A DNA stretch of 64,000 nt from Notospermus geniculatus (GCA_002633025.1 NMRB01000088.1:427896-491895); one strand, 5' to 3'; counted from the stretch's first letter, positions 25,190 to 40,125 are shown. Translations and numbers: made by a program. Notes: a model not told the origin generated them from the letters alone.

Positions 25190-25223
25190 AACTAAAACTA
25201 AAACTAAAACTAAACTAAAACTA
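25190..25223. repeat. AAAACT-type simple repeat
   Basis: There are five to six copies of the hexamer (AAAACT/TAAAAC phase), one of them shortened by a base. Confidence 0.8.
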
Positions 25224-25719
25224 TGTTACCGGTATTACATGTAGCCTATTATGCTTATCATTTCCCGACTAAAATAACAGTGAATGTAAGATTATAGGTC
25301 CCAGGCCATAGGCTAGACTAGATGACATAATGTCGAAGCACAACAGCGAACAATCGAGGAATACATGGATAAAAGAGGGTAAGCCTAGGTCATCATGGTC
25401 ATGCAGTGCAGCACACGGTCTATCTGCAGACGCACACACGGACGTACATGCGTACACTGCACAGCACAGGCACGCTCTGCAATGCATGTAGCATGGCAAT
25501 GCATGGTAGGCCCAAGGAGGTTGAGGCCTAGGCCTACACTGTCAAGACTCCTACATGCTTCTCATCTCTACTGTTGACTACATAGGCCTAGGCCTATATC
25601 TTTAATGTAGGCCTAGGCCTATATAGGCTATACAAAATCTGCATGGTTCCACTCGTCTATGCCTGGCCTATCAAAATAAGTAGCCTAGGCCTACCCGGTA
25701 GGCCTAAGCCAAGGCAAGG

Positions 25720-26335
25720 GGCCTATCAGTTTGGGAAAGTTCCGGTAACGATTCCAATATTGGCAACGTTTCTTTTTTTGGAAGTGGTTTTCAATTCCGA
25801 TATCGGAAGCGATTCTGGCACAACCTACCCTTTTGATTGATGATGATAATTGATGATTATCGATGATTGCAGCCATGCGCCAGCAATGAGGAGGTAGCCT
25901 AATTTTTTCTACCATTATTTGATGGCGCTGCGACCGTATCCACTTTTCCACTGTGACGTTGTTCGGAACGTCAACGTCACACTGCCGTGATGTTGTGGCT
26001 TCATGCTCGCACCGTACATTGCCACGGAGATGACGTCCTGAAGACAATGAAGAGGCCTGATTTGGTCGCAGCGACATCTTTCCGTGGAGAAGTGGCGACC
26101 TCCTCATTCAGATTGTACGCCGTAAGTTCACAGGTGCTGCCATCTAATGAAAAAATACATTTCCCAATTCTCTTGTCCCGATGTACCACGCAAGGCTAGA
26201 CTTTCACTGATTCCGATACCAGAATCGAAAACCGCTTCCAAAAAAAGAAACGTTGCCAATATTGGAATCGCTGGGCTTCCAAAGTCAGAAACATTTCCAA
26301 TATCGGAACTTTCCCGAACTGATATAGCCCTAGGC
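25720..26335. repeat. Large inverted-repeat (foldback) element
   Basis: The left arm at about 25725-25825 contains TTTGGGAAAGTTCCG, GATTCCAATATTGGCAACG and TTTTTTTGGAAGTGG. It is matched by an inverted right arm at about 26195-26330 with GCTTCCAAAAAAAGAAACG, TTGCCAATATTGGAATCG and CGGAACTTTCCCGAAC. The right arm carries an extra ~40-bp block. The interior (25830-26190) is unique with no gene. It is bordered on both sides by AGGCCTAGGC-rich DNA. It is probably a nonautonomous foldback element. Confidence 0.8.
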
Positions 26336-26785
26336 CTAGCCTAAAATACAGTTTTGATCAGATGACTCAGATGTTATGACGTTTTATGCTAAAGCCAAAG
26401 GCAAAAGGGATGATCTCGCTGACCATGCTGACACTGGTCTCTTTGTGAATGCACAGAAAAAAGGGGGTGTTCAGGCATGTTATGTCAGCGGTTCCGCTAG
26501 CATTATTAGCCACACAGAAAATTCGGGAAAATCATTGAAAATGACCACAAAATCAGCCAAAAAATGACCTCTGTGTGCTGTGGCTAAAGGAAAAAGCTGA
26601 ACATGGTCAGCCTCTTTCATATTTCCCATTACCGTGGCTAATGAAAATTTGAGCCCAGCAGAAGCCTTGACTGTAACATGGTGTTGCGGTGCAACCGTAA
26701 ACGAAATGCATAACATCACATAATGTCATGACATTGGATGTTGTTGGAAGTTTTTCCTCTTTTGTTCATGATCTCATTTTTCCAG

Positions 26786-29700
26786 ATGATCCCATTAAAG
26801 CGGCTAGCATGTCACGCCACAAAGATGATTTCGAGGATATCCTCCGTGAACGGCGTGTACTCAGTGATTTCAAATATTGCACCAGGAAACGCCAGCAGGT
26901 TCCTGTGTACAAGTATAACCACCCGCGTACGCCTAAACAAATCAAAGCAGATGTTTTGAAGAGTGACCGAGTCAAGCATGCCATTGAACAGGTAAACGCT
27001 TCACTTAAATTTCCTTTTCTCCTGGATAATTCAAAATGTCTTTCATAAGGAAGTGTTTTCCTCCAGACTTCCACTCACAAACAGCCAAGTCCAGACGACA
27101 TACTCACCCCTGAGACTTTTAAACTCCTGAGCCCATCAGATTTCTAACTTAATCCCTGTCCCCAGACTAGGAAAATGTTATTGGAATAATCCTACAAATT
27201 GAGCTTTATATTTCCATTACAGGGCTTCAGTTTGTTATTTATTGTCTTCATCTCTTCCCCAGGTGATGATGGACTCTGGCTCATCTGTGGCCGAAGTGAA
27301 GGCGGAGGCTGAGACTATCGTCAATGAGATGGGACACACGCTTAGTTTGGGTTGGCTTCGTGGTTTTGCATATTTTGTAGTTAAGGTCATGAAGAAGTTG
27401 TTCCAGAACATCTATGTTAATGAGGAGGGCATTGAGCAAGTAAGTCAAATAAATTGATGTACCAATTTGCTGTTCGGAGTCATATCACCTCTTCCCATAT
27501 TGAAAGTAACAAAATGAAATTATGTACATGTAATTCTCTGAAGCCAGCCTTTTGATATGAAAATATGACTCGTAATCTCACAAATTGCTCATTTTTACAA
27601 ATAATTTCTGCTCCTCCTATATTTATAGGTCCGTTCCCTTTGCAAAGAATACCCAGTTGTGTTGATGCCTACCCACAGAAGCTATCTTGATTTCCTTCTG
27701 TTGTCCTATGTCTTCTATCACTATGACTTGCCACTGCCTGTCATTGCAGCTGCCATGGGTACGTTGATCACCCAAATGATCTCCCCATTGGAAATGTTTG
27801 CCACACTTTGCAGAAAACATCTTCATTGCATCAGTTGTGAGACATTTCTGTGGCTGGACTTACTTCATTGAGAGTGTGTTGGTCTTGAAAGTGTATAGTC
27901 ATGCCATTTCCTCTTCCAGATTTCATGTCTATGAAGTTTGTTGGAAACCTGCTTCGCCACTGCGGTGCTTTCTTCATCCGCCGTTCGTTTGGCACGGACA
28001 AACTCTACTGGGCTGTGTTCACAGAGTATGTTCACAGACTCATCTGTGCAATGGTGATTCCCCATGCGAGTTCTACGTTGAAGGAACTAGAAGTAGAACT
28101 GGAAAGACATATGTCCCAAAGAGAGGTAAAGTACTTTTGAATCACCTGTTGACAGTTCAAATCTGCACACTTTTTCTTTGAGGTGTTGCCAAGATTTATG
28201 ACAGTAGTAGTTAAGTTTATTTTCTGATTTCAGGTATGCTTTCTGTTGTGTTAGAACCATACTTCAAAGCGAATGTTCCTGATGTGATGATACTGCCTGT
28301 TAGCATGAGCCATGACCGAATATTAGAAGAGAGTCTTTATGCATATGAACTGCTGGGAATACCAAAGCCTAAGGAATCCACTTCAGTAAGTGCAGTGTGA
28401 CATCAGTAACGGTACAGCACAAAACATATCATGTCATGGCCACATGCAACAGAGAGACTTCACACTTTGTACTGTTTACTTTTTATTTTGTTTCCTACTC
28501 CTATAGGAGACAAAATTCCTGTACGAGACATTTAAGCCTAGGATTTAGTAATATGACTATTTTCAGGGTCTCCTGAAAGCTCGTGGTGTACTCTCGGAGG
28601 ATTATGGCAATGTTCACCTTTTTATCGGTGAGGCAATATCCATACGACACTTCTCAGTGGGTAAGATTGACCGCGTGGTGCATGGCCTACAGCCAAGGTT
28701 TGTATCTCCTGTTGTACTTGACATTTTGGTATATTGTTTACATGTAAAATCAATATTAAAGTCTGAATGATGTCTGGTCATAGACCAGATGTCTGGTGAG
28801 AAACTAGTTTAAACACTGACTAATCTTATGCAGTTACTATTGTGCTTTCAGTCATCCCATGGGCCCACCATGACCTGTGTTCAAATACCTCGCCAGTGTT
28901 GTGATTGACAGCTTAGAGGATGGGGTGTCTGTCACTGTGTTTCCCACTATTGTTTCTGTTCTGGTTGTGAATCCACTCCTGACCATTGGGAAACCCTATC
29001 TTGCATCATACCCACATGGCAGTCCTAAGTGATTTGCTCTGGTTTCAGATACATCTCAGGCTTGACATCAGAAGAACAGGACTTATGCCAAGACCTTGCA
29101 TTCGATATAGTACTACGCCATCAACAGAACATGGTGATTTCTCCATGGGCGCTGATCGCCACTGTCATGATCCAGAACAGGGAGGGCATATATCTTACTG
29201 ATCTTATGAAAGATGTTGAATGGCTGAAACGAAACATATCAAATCTTGGGGGCTATGTTGATTGGCCTGGTAAGATGATACTTTCATGTGAATCAGTCAA
29301 CTTCAAACCCTACGGGAGGACATCAATGAATGCAAGCTTGACTGTTGTACATGTATCATACTGTGGTGCTTTATCAGTTTGATAGGTGTGACTAACCTCA
29401 GTAGGTTTTATGGACATCTGAAGGAAGTTGCCATCGAAAGTTACAGGTTCCAAGACTGAATGACCAAGAGGGGCCCTCCTTACAATTGCATATATCAGTG
29501 ATGGACAGAAAAGCACTGTCTGATTATTTGTATCTTCTCAATTTTTTTTCCATCCAGGCAACATGGCGGCAGAAGAAGTGGTCAGAACACACATCGGTCT
29601 TCATCAAAATCTTGTACAAATGTCACCAGAAGACTTCGTCGAATTGAAACGAATAATTGCGCCACACACGAAGAAGCCAGTAAAGGATGACATCATGATC

Positions 29701-30996
29701 ACCGGGGCGACCCATCTGATGTTAGCCTCCTACAGGAACCATCTAATCCACTGCTTTGCCAGGGTGGGACTTGTAGCGATATCTGTGAATGCCTGCTGTG
29801 AGGAGACTTTTCAGATGAGTAAGTGCACTCTGGTTAATTTCACTTGTAAAGTTATTTTCCCTGACATGGTCTTCTCATTTCATGCCCTTGGGTATTTCTG
29901 TGTGTCAAATTTGACATTCACAAGGTTAAAATAGGAGAGAGGAAAATGGTCCATCACCTGAGTAAGTTTCACAGGATCACATTCTTTAATGTCCTCAATT
30001 AAACTAAGGCGAGCATTTTTTTATTAGTTGGCTCTCGAGCCCGCCGACCCCTAAAACTGCCGAAAATGAATAAAAAAAATTTTTTTTTTTTTGGCCATTC
30101 TCGAGCCCGCCGACGCAAATATTCACCATTTTTTGGAAAAAATTTTTTTTTTTATTTTATTTTTATTCCGCCTGCCGATCTCAGCTGCAGCGCCGTGGAT
30201 GTNNNNNNNNNNNNNNNNNNNNNNNNNNNNNNNNNNNNNNNNNNNNNNNNNNNNNNNNNNNNNNNNNNNNNNNNNNNNNNNNNNNNNNNNNNNNNNNNNN
30301 NNNNNNNNNNNNNNNNNNNNNNNNNNNNNNNNNNNNNNNNNNNNNNNNNNNNNNNNNNNNNNNNNNNNNNNNNNNNNNNNNNNNNNNNNNNNNNNNNNNN
30401 NNNNNNNNNNNNNNNNNNNNNNNNNNNNNNNNNNNNNNNNNNNNNNNNNNNNNNNNNNNNNNNNNNNNNNNNNNNNNNNNNNNNNNNNNNNNNNNNGAGA
30501 TGCTTTCTCTTGATATGATCGGCAATGGACTAAATGCCATCATTGAAATTGGGGCTGTAGCAAAGGAAAAACGGTAAGCTTCATGATCAGCTTTGTTTCT
30601 AGAGCAACATGACCTGGAGTTCTGAGATTTCCCACTCTGATTTCCATGAAGGAGATATGACATCACTAAGTTTCATGTCTTTATTGTGTGTTTTGCAGAG
30701 AGAATCAGAACTACCTGATACCAAGTCATGTTGAAGTTGCTGCTATTGCCAGCAGGATAGGTAAGTCCCTTTATTCCCTGTTCGTCTCTTTGTGTAACTC
30801 CTAGAAACCATGTTGGCTCAGAATTTCATCCTGGTGCTCTGAGAGACTCTCTGCCTGTGGGGGAACATACAGTGATTCCACTAATGCACACCCTGATGAA
30901 TATATCCTTTCTTTTGCAGCCAAGTTTGTTGAAGTTCCACAAGTTGCAGTCTTGAGTGTGAAGTCCAAGGAGGTGGTTCTTCAGGCTAAGTTGTAG
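26786..30996 (+). CDS. GNPAT: Dihydroxyacetone phosphate acyltransferase (peroxisomal)
   Basis: Exons 26786-26991, 27263-27439, 27629-27758, 27920-28125, 28234-28385, 28567-28697, 29049-29269 and 29558-29818 lie before the N gap. Exons ~30497-30573, 30699-30760 and 30920-30996 lie after it. This enzyme acylates dihydroxyacetone phosphate, the first step of ether-lipid (plasmalogen) synthesis inside peroxisomes. Visible family motifs are FEDILRERR near the N-terminus, the acyltransferase HX4D box (HRSYLD), [10 protein letters not shown], the EGTRSRTGK box, [12 protein letters not shown] and the C-terminal AKL peroxisomal targeting signal. In exon 27920-28125 the frame breaks at 28048-28049 (two extra bases, or one missing), just before the EGTRSR box. 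At least two exons are hidden in or near the gap. The first codon is unresolved; Met at 26809 is the first plausible in-frame start. Confidence 0.92.
30203..30496. other. Assembly gap (294 N) inside GNPAT
   Basis: A run of N interrupts the gene. Its left flank holds long A/T homopolymers and two copies of a CTCGAGCCCGCCGACS motif (about 30034 and 30103), a low-complexity repeat that probably broke the assembly. GNPAT exons for the region before [10 protein letters not shown] are missing here. Confidence 0.98.
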
Positions 30997-31980
30997 CAAG
31001 TGGCATTTTCCGACTCAGAATTGCAAAGGACGGATTTTGTTCCTGAATTTTCTTGGATTACGACCGGATTGGTCTGAGAGTGACATAGTTTCTCCTCCCC
31101 CATTGGTTACCCTCTACCACTCTGGCCAGTCAGCCTGGGCCATGTTGTATTCAAATTGTTATGAAATCAACACAAAAATGATTGCTGTTAAAAAGTGGTG
31201 CTAACCTCTCTAAAATTGTGTTCATAGGAATGGAAATATTCTGAAGTGTAATTAGAGTGCATTTGTGCAAACCCCAAGTATATATACGTGTCACTCATTG
31301 GATTGTTGTACAAAGTAGTGGGGCCAGAGTGTAGAAAAGAAAGGCGTGTTCCTATATGTTCAATGTCTATGAGTGCATGTCAATCTCTAGTCAGAAACAA
31401 ATGTAGGTCAGTTGAACTTGGCATTTAAAACACTGTTGTGTAGTATGATTTCCCCCTTGACTTTGTACAAAATCATGACCAGAAGAGCACCTAAATGAAA
31501 TTACATGTACTTTTTAGCTGAAGTTTACTTCTGGTGTTGAAGGTGGTTGGGTTTGTTAATTGGTCAGGTGATGTTGGTAATTCATCACTTGGAATACATT
31601 CGGTTGGTAAAATCTTGGAGGGTCAGTATAATTCCTCCAAGGTAAAATTGATTGGATCATCACTGTAAATCATCAATAAAAGTACTTAATTTATTGATAA
31701 CCTTCAGTAGCCAACGTTTTCTTTTTCTTCACGAAGCACCAACAGAAAATCGCTTTTTACTGATATTTAAATAAACATTTGGATTGTCAAATTCGTCTGG
31801 TGTCCTTGTTCGAAGACAAAGTAATGATGGCACAACGGGTGAGATGGAGTAGAATCTCACCAGTCTACAATTCACAACGCCAACAACTGTGCCGCCATAT
31901 TGGAGAAGGACATGAAGGAAGAGCCGTGACTTGCACGAAACCGCAATTATCTCGGTTTATTTAGAAGTTTGGGGGCAAGG
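30997..31980. other. GNPAT 3' UTR and PSMA3 upstream region
   Basis: This is unique sequence with no exon. The first 680 bp are likely 3' UTR. The last 200 bp before the ATG at 31981 are the probable promoter and 5' UTR of the proteasome gene, without a recognisable TATA box. Confidence 0.5.
31675..31680 (+). terminator. Polyadenylation signal AATAAA for GNPAT
   Basis: CATCAATAAAAG lies about 680 bp after the GNPAT stop codon. It is the first canonical hexamer in a gene-free 3' flank. Confidence 0.55.
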
Positions 31981-34534
<2,554 letters not shown>

Positions 34535-36372
34535 AATACGAAGAAAGCTTCCATATCACCTTTGGGGGATGTCAGCATTGGCACTGATCATTGAAAAGAG
34601 CATTCCTTTGGAGAATTTATAGGTCAAGAAAAGAGAAGAACCTCAAACTGTGCATTTCTGAAGAGTTTAAATGATTGATGCTCAGGAATATGAGGAACAA
34701 AAATGTGCTAGAATGTTGTATTGGCCCTGTGATCTCGTCCTGGATAGTTCAGAGTGACGGAGTGGAAGTGGTCCTATTTTATCCCCATGTCTAGACTTGC
34801 GAGATTCCTGTTATCATTGCTGGCAATCAACTGTGCCAGTCAATGCACGGTTACACTACATTTCACCCTTGATATATATGAAGCCAAAGATCATGAGAGT
34901 GGCTATCTCATCAGTGACGACTTTCCCATGCCTTTACAACCTTCTTCAGTGTGCGAATTACCACTCTCTCAGTACATGAATTAAAAAAAAATGGACTTCA
35001 AGATCAGTCTTCAACATCGGCTGCATTATCTGGTAATAAATGTCTTTCAAACTGTCCAGAAATAAGTGGTATATAATACATGTACCCGAATGCGATTAAA
35101 AACTTGTATTTGTGAATTTCTTCTCTACAACTTGATCAATACTTGCACCTCTGACAGAATGTTTATCCTTTGGGAGAGTTAGTTCTGAATAAGTTACCTT
35201 TGAAGATCATGGCTTGTGCCAATGGCCATTTCCACTTCTCCATATACTTTTATCACCTGACGACTTAGAATGGTATGCACTTGTAACTTTTAGGCTTGCT
35301 TGAGACATTTGAGATGTTTTCCTAGTTTGTCAAGTACAGTACTCCACAACTGGAATGGTCTTGTGTACAAAGGCACTTCACATTTGTTGGTCCCAATGTG
35401 CATTACAGATTCCCATTTTAGCCTCCTGAAGAAATCAGATCCTCTTAGCATCGCTCCCTTGCTGGTTTTTGAGACTGATTGAGGACCAGTCCAGAATTAA
35501 CGATATGAAGAGAGAAAAGGTGAAGACAATATGAAAATCTATACTCAAACTTTTAATTATAATGTTCGTCTAAAAATACTGTAGAACAATATATTTACAT
35601 GTAGTCTATGGCATCTAATAAGTGAAAAGTTGTCAACAACATGTCAGAAATGTATGACACATACCGGTACATGCAGATCAAAACGGATCACTAACTTTAT
35701 TTGACAATGTACTGTAAGGTGTGAGGTGTAAAATCCTCCTCATTTACATTTATAAATCCACAAGCAAAAATATGAATATAAAATATGGATATGTGATCTA
35801 TAAATAAGTTTATGGCAAGAAAGAGGAAAGAAGTGGAAATTCAAAATTGTCACTCTCATTTCCACTAGTCAAAATACTATGCATTCAAATAAAAAATGAA
35901 ATTCATCACCGATACATACATGTGTAAAGCTTTGCACTATAAAAAATAACAGTTCTTTAACCTCAGATCATCCATAATCTCATAGTACGTGATACAGAAT
36001 GTGCCAGTTCAGTTAGGCCAGCTGCAACGTGCAATTTTGGGATTCATATTGTAATCCCAACCACACTTTGGCACAAAGATCACAGTTGTAAAATATGGGG
36101 TATAATAAGACACATTTGGATGTAATTCACAATGGATCTTTGGGGTCTCAGTCAGGGCCAGTACATTTACAGAACTTGTTCCATTTGCCTGAGTGTCAAT
36201 CCGGGTGTCAATCTTGGATTATGGTGATGATGTCATCAGCTGGTGTATGCTGTTTTGACAGTTTCAGATTATGCAGTTGGTTGTTATTGATTGGATGACG
36301 ATCATTCTTCGTTGCTTGAAAAACTTTGGTGCATGGCATCTCATCCATTCAAGACTACCAGTATTCAAGACA
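34535..36372. other. Convergent 3' flanks of PSMA3 (+) and an SPTSS gene (-)
   Basis: This is AT-rich DNA with several AATAAA/TTTATT words. It should hold both 3' UTRs. No coding exon or structured repeat was recognised. Confidence 0.5.
35035..35040 (+). terminator. Polyadenylation signal AATAAA for PSMA3
   Basis: GGTAATAAATG occurs 500 bp beyond the PSMA3 stop codon, with no nearer canonical hexamer. Confidence 0.55.
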
Positions 36373-37228
36373 TTACTTGAACACATTCATCAGTGCCACC
36401 ATCACTGCATGGCTGGGCAGGAATACGTAGGATGCATAAACAAAGAGGGCAAGCACGGCAACAAATAAAGAAGCTTATATTTTGTCAAGGAAAACATGGA
36501 AGCATGTTCATTCTGGCCTCCTGTCTCCGCCTGATTGCCGAGTTCCCGTACAAAATTGGACTGTAAGGTAGGGTAGCTACTTCTAAGGTAGGGTGGTAAC
36601 ATGCCAAGGTAGGATGGGCACCCTTACAAAAGAGTGTGGAGGACACTGGCACTTTTCCATGCTCTGACCCCCCCCCCCGTATGGTAACCCTAATTAGTAA
36701 CACTAATGGGCCTAACCGTAAGCCTACTGACTAGCTATCTGCGTTCATGCCGTGGTGAGTTGTTATGTGTCGCTCCTCTCTGGCACCACAATTTGTGCCT
36801 TGATTAATCAACTATTTTTGGCCTTCCTTGGGCTGTTGTGGGGCATTTTTTGTGCCTGAACAATGAGGTATAGGAGGAACAAGCGTGAGAAGACTTGTTA
36901 ATCCGTCGGCTATTGTTTAGGTAGCCGCGCTAATGCCCTGCATGAGACATGAACATCATACTCGTCGCCGCGCAGATGAATGATCGGTTGCCCTAGCAAC
37001 GACGCATCATCACCATGGCGACGTGTCATGACACGCAAGCACCCGTCGAGTGCTTCGACTTTCGAGCCCCGCTTTGATGGGGTGAATTCTCTTTGGCTGG
37101 ACAACGATTGATGAAAAGGATACTGAGGATATCTTCCTCTCCCACGGCTCAAATACATACAGCGACGTAAATATCAGGTATTGGAAGTAATAGTAGGAGA
37201 GGAATTCGCGAATGCGTGTCAACGCCAT
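36373..37228 (-). CDS. Serine palmitoyltransferase small subunit paralogue B (splice phase inconsistent)
   Basis: Exon 1 (37124-37228, ATG at 37228) encodes MALTRIREFLSYYYFQYL, followed by LYVFEPWER. This is the signature of the small activating subunit of serine palmitoyltransferase (SPTSSA/B; known pattern YYQYLLVTALYMLEPWER). Exon 2 (36373-36473, after AAG acceptor) encodes the second membrane segment ending YVFLPSHAVMVALMNVFK and a TAA stop. The expected product is about 68 residues, spanning the ER membrane and binding the SPTLC1/2 heterodimer. The only GT donor (TCA|GTATCC) leaves exon 1 in phase 0, while exon 2 needs phase 1. Spliced as seen, the frame breaks by two bases at the junction. 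The paralogue at 38668-40125 has the same GTATCC donor in the correct phase. This copy is therefore either decayed, mis-assembled or uses another donor. Confidence 0.65.
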
Positions 37229-38667
37229 TACGCCGCTTATGTCAATAACAATTAATCAATTGTCAGGCGGTGGTAATCATCTGCGTCACATTTATGCCAG
37301 TTAAAGCGAGGTTCAGATCCGCAAATTTTGCCGTATACGGATACTTTTATGTACCGTATGTCAAGTTGCTGATCAAATACTTTTTTTCTAGATGAGATTT
37401 GCAATGGGCCATAAATGACTTGGTGAAATGACTATTCATGGTTCATAGGGCTTAGCACGCAGGCTGTGAGGCCAGTATGGCCCAAGCCAATGCATGTAGG
37501 CCTAAATGAGATGTATTTGGGTTTCTCCAAATTTGTAGTAGACTGAGGCACTCAGTCTCTGTAATACGCATGCGCAGCATTACAGAGATTGACACCGATG
37601 TCGACAATTTTTGTTACAGGAATACCGAAATCCTGGTATCAATGCTGATTGGTCGATTTTGAACAGATGTTACAGCCATGCTGATTGGCCATATTATCTT
37701 GGACAGGGGTGTCACAGGATAGCAAAAGAACGGCGCTCTATTGCAAGATCACGTGACTGATGCCATCTGTGCGCAAACCAGCAGCATCACACAAGTTTTA
37801 GACGCCGCTGCCAGACCCTCGGTTGGGAGACCAAGGGTCTGGCTGTGCAAGACTACCAAATTTGGGAAGAGCTCTTTATCTGATGGAATGAACTAATCCT
37901 TCCAGTCAGGAAAATCAATGAACTTGACAGTGTGAGAAAGAAAGAAGGAAATACAAATTTATACACTAGTTAATTACTGATTTCTTCGAATATATACAGC
38001 AGTTAGCCTACTTTATTTGTTTATTTACACTTGTTTAAAATTCTTTAATAATACTTAAAGCCAATTTCTTACATTCCCCCCAAAAAGATGCATTTTTTAT
38101 CAATATTGATATTTCTTGATTCTGAGACAGTTGCCTGAACACGTTGTCTGCAATTTTTTGCTGTTGCAGTGAGGCGGTGATCTGTGGTACTGGTAAATGG
38201 TATTGTTCTGATGATTGGCACTTTCCGCAAATTGAGAAATGTATCGACTTGACTGTGACTACATAGCAATTTGACTGAATACTGGACTAGACTCCTGCAT
38301 TCTAAGACATACAAGGTAGACTAGAGAGTAGTTTCTACTGGCAGGGCTCCTATATGGTGGGAGTAGAGGAGTGTGATAAGCAGATACTGCATTTGAATTT
38401 TATGGCACCTTCACAACAACCTTCGCAATAAAGTCCAACATGTCATTCATGATTGTTCAAAAATTTGCATGTGGAAGTTATATTTTACGCCATAGGCTTT
38501 TTGTTCTTATCTCAACAAAACAGAGCTCCAGTCCCCATCATTTTATCACATCTGAATCTGTCGTCATGATCACCTGGTTCAAGTTGGTAAGTCATTGACA
38601 TTGCAAGCTGATATAATCGTCCAACATCCAAGTTCCAGATGCACATCAACCTTGTTTAGTGCTGAGG
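37229..38667. other. Region between the two SPTSS paralogues
   Basis: It contains the promoter side of paralogue B and the 3' flank of paralogue A. A small inverted pair, CTCTGTAATACGC / GCATTACAGAG, sits at about 37557-37588. No other gene is seen. Confidence 0.45.
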
Positions 38668-40125
38668 TTATGTAGTAGCTCCAACTCCTTCACTGTGGAG
38701 AATGTCATCAACTCGAGATTCATCTTGTGGCATACCAAGTACATATCGAAAGAAGTTCATCATCATCACAGCATGGCCAGGCAGGAACAAGTACGAAGTG
38801 TACAGGGACATGGCAATCACAGCAATAAGAAACGAATCTGAGATACATGGTTAAGGGAAATTTGTAGGCCCTAAACATCTTCGATAATCAAAGGACGACC
38901 TGCTCACCACTGCGTTACATCGCACATCACCCTTCGAGAAATAGGCCTAGACCAGTCCATGGGCGGCGTATCCGCTGCCTTGGTGGTGATAGGCCTAATG
39001 GATGGCAGGCTGTAGCAATCTCAGTGTAATCCCTAGTTGTGAGATCGGGCACCAATCTAAGATGTTGATCAAACTTTTCTATGTGGGGATTATCTCCCCT
39101 ACCGGGTCATACTAATTACTGCCCGGTAACTCCCGGTACTGCCCGGTACCGCCCGGTGCCAATTAATCTTATGCCCGGTAGCTATGTTGCCGATTTTTAT
39201 CTTTAAAAAAGTTTAAGCAATCGTCCAGCAGTAAAGTAATGATTTAGAAAAGAAATTTTACATTTCTTCAAAATATTTCTGAGCGAAACAGTGGCGCCAT
39301 TCGGGACTGCAGCGGCAACTGTTGGAACTAGAACTAGTCTGAAGTAAGCGGTTTGTCGGCAATTAAATTTGACCCGAAAAAGCCAAAATAATCCTCAATT
39401 TCATTAATTTTCTTCAAAGCAATGCAGGTTTACACCATTGCAACAATATTCTGAGACATAGGGCCATTTTATAAGCTACATAGCTAGATTAATTGGCGCC
39501 GGGCGGTACCGGGCAGTACCGGAGTACCGGGCAGTATTTACATGGCAATCACAGCAATAAGAAACGAATCTGAGATACATGGTTAAGGGAAATTTGTAGG
39601 CCCTAAACATCTTCGATAATCAAAGGACGACCCCGGGAGGACGACCTGCTCACCACTGCATTACATCGCACATCACCCTTCGAGAAATAGGCCTAGACCA
39701 GTCCATGGCCATGGGCGGCGTATCCGCTGCCTTGGTGGTGATAGGCCTAATGGATGGCAGGCTGTAGCAATCTCAGTGTAATCCCTAGTTGTGAGATCGG
39801 GCACCAATCTAAGATCTTGATCAAACTTTTCTATGTGGGGATTATCTCCCCTACCACATCATCATCTCTAGCTTTTTGCGCCGCCGCCTGACTTCAGACT
39901 TGGCCACTTCTTTTGTTTTGGCTGATGAAGCATGGAAGTAGGCCCCAGTTGCAGGCCTAGGCCTAGCTATGTACATCACCGTCAGCCATCCACTGCAGAT
40001 GAAAATAAAGAAAGGATACGGAAGATTCGTCTCTCCCATGGTTCGAGCATATACAACGCCGTACAAAGCAGATATTGAAGGTACCAATAGGAGACCAAGT
40101 CGCAGATTTTGTTCAATATCGCCAT
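38668..40125 (-). CDS. SPTSSA: Serine palmitoyltransferase small subunit (SPTSSA/B family)
   Basis: Two minus-strand exons, 40020-40125 and 38668-38837, join in phase 1 to give 91 residues. The protein opens MAILNKICDLVSYWYLQYL, then LYMLEPWERRIF. This matches the family core W.YYQYL..TALYMLEPWER almost residue for residue. A second hydrophobic segment follows, with SLYTSYLFLPGHAV, like the family's LYTGYVFMPQH. The subunit activates serine palmitoyltransferase, the first step of sphingolipid synthesis in the ER membrane. The C-terminus is about 20 residues longer than in vertebrates (around 71-76 residues) and ends in a polar tail, DESRVDDILHSEGVGATT. The single intron holds a MITE-like element and a decoy copy of the exon 2 acceptor (39540-39855). 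It is divergent from AP5M1, with start codons 305 bp apart. SPTSSA versus SPTSSB cannot be separated. Confidence 0.88.
38809..39103. repeat. Direct repeat copy 1 (exon 2 edge plus intron of SPTSS gene)
   Basis: The segment beginning ACATGGCAATCACAGC and ending TATCTCCCCTACC recurs at 39540-39855 in the same orientation, nearly identical. Small insertions in the second copy include an extra GACCCCGGGAGGAC block. Confidence 0.9.
39104..39539. repeat. Inverted-repeat element rich in CCCGGTACYG, between two direct repeats
   Basis: The left arm from about 39110 contains ACTGCCCGGTAACTCCCGG, CCGCCCGGTGCCAATTAAT. The right arm near 39490-39536 is its inverse, ATTAATTGGCGCCGGGCGG, CGGGCAGTACCGG. The core (39180-39485) is AT-rich and non-coding. 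It behaves like a MITE about 430 bp long, bounded on both sides by a ~300-bp direct repeat. Confidence 0.8.
39540..39855. repeat. Direct repeat copy 2, carrying a decoy exon 2 acceptor
   Basis: This is the second copy of the 38809-39103 segment. On the minus strand it retains the CAG acceptor and the first 29 nt of SPTSS exon 2 (39540-39568), then stops at the element boundary. It lies between exon 1 and the true exon 2, so splicing into it would give a truncated message. Confidence 0.85.

Noticed and set aside
26376-26567. Short plus-strand open frame with ATG before GNPAT exon 26786, considered as its first exon
   Set aside because: It ends in a stop, lacks a well-placed donor and has no similarity to the GNPAT N-terminus.
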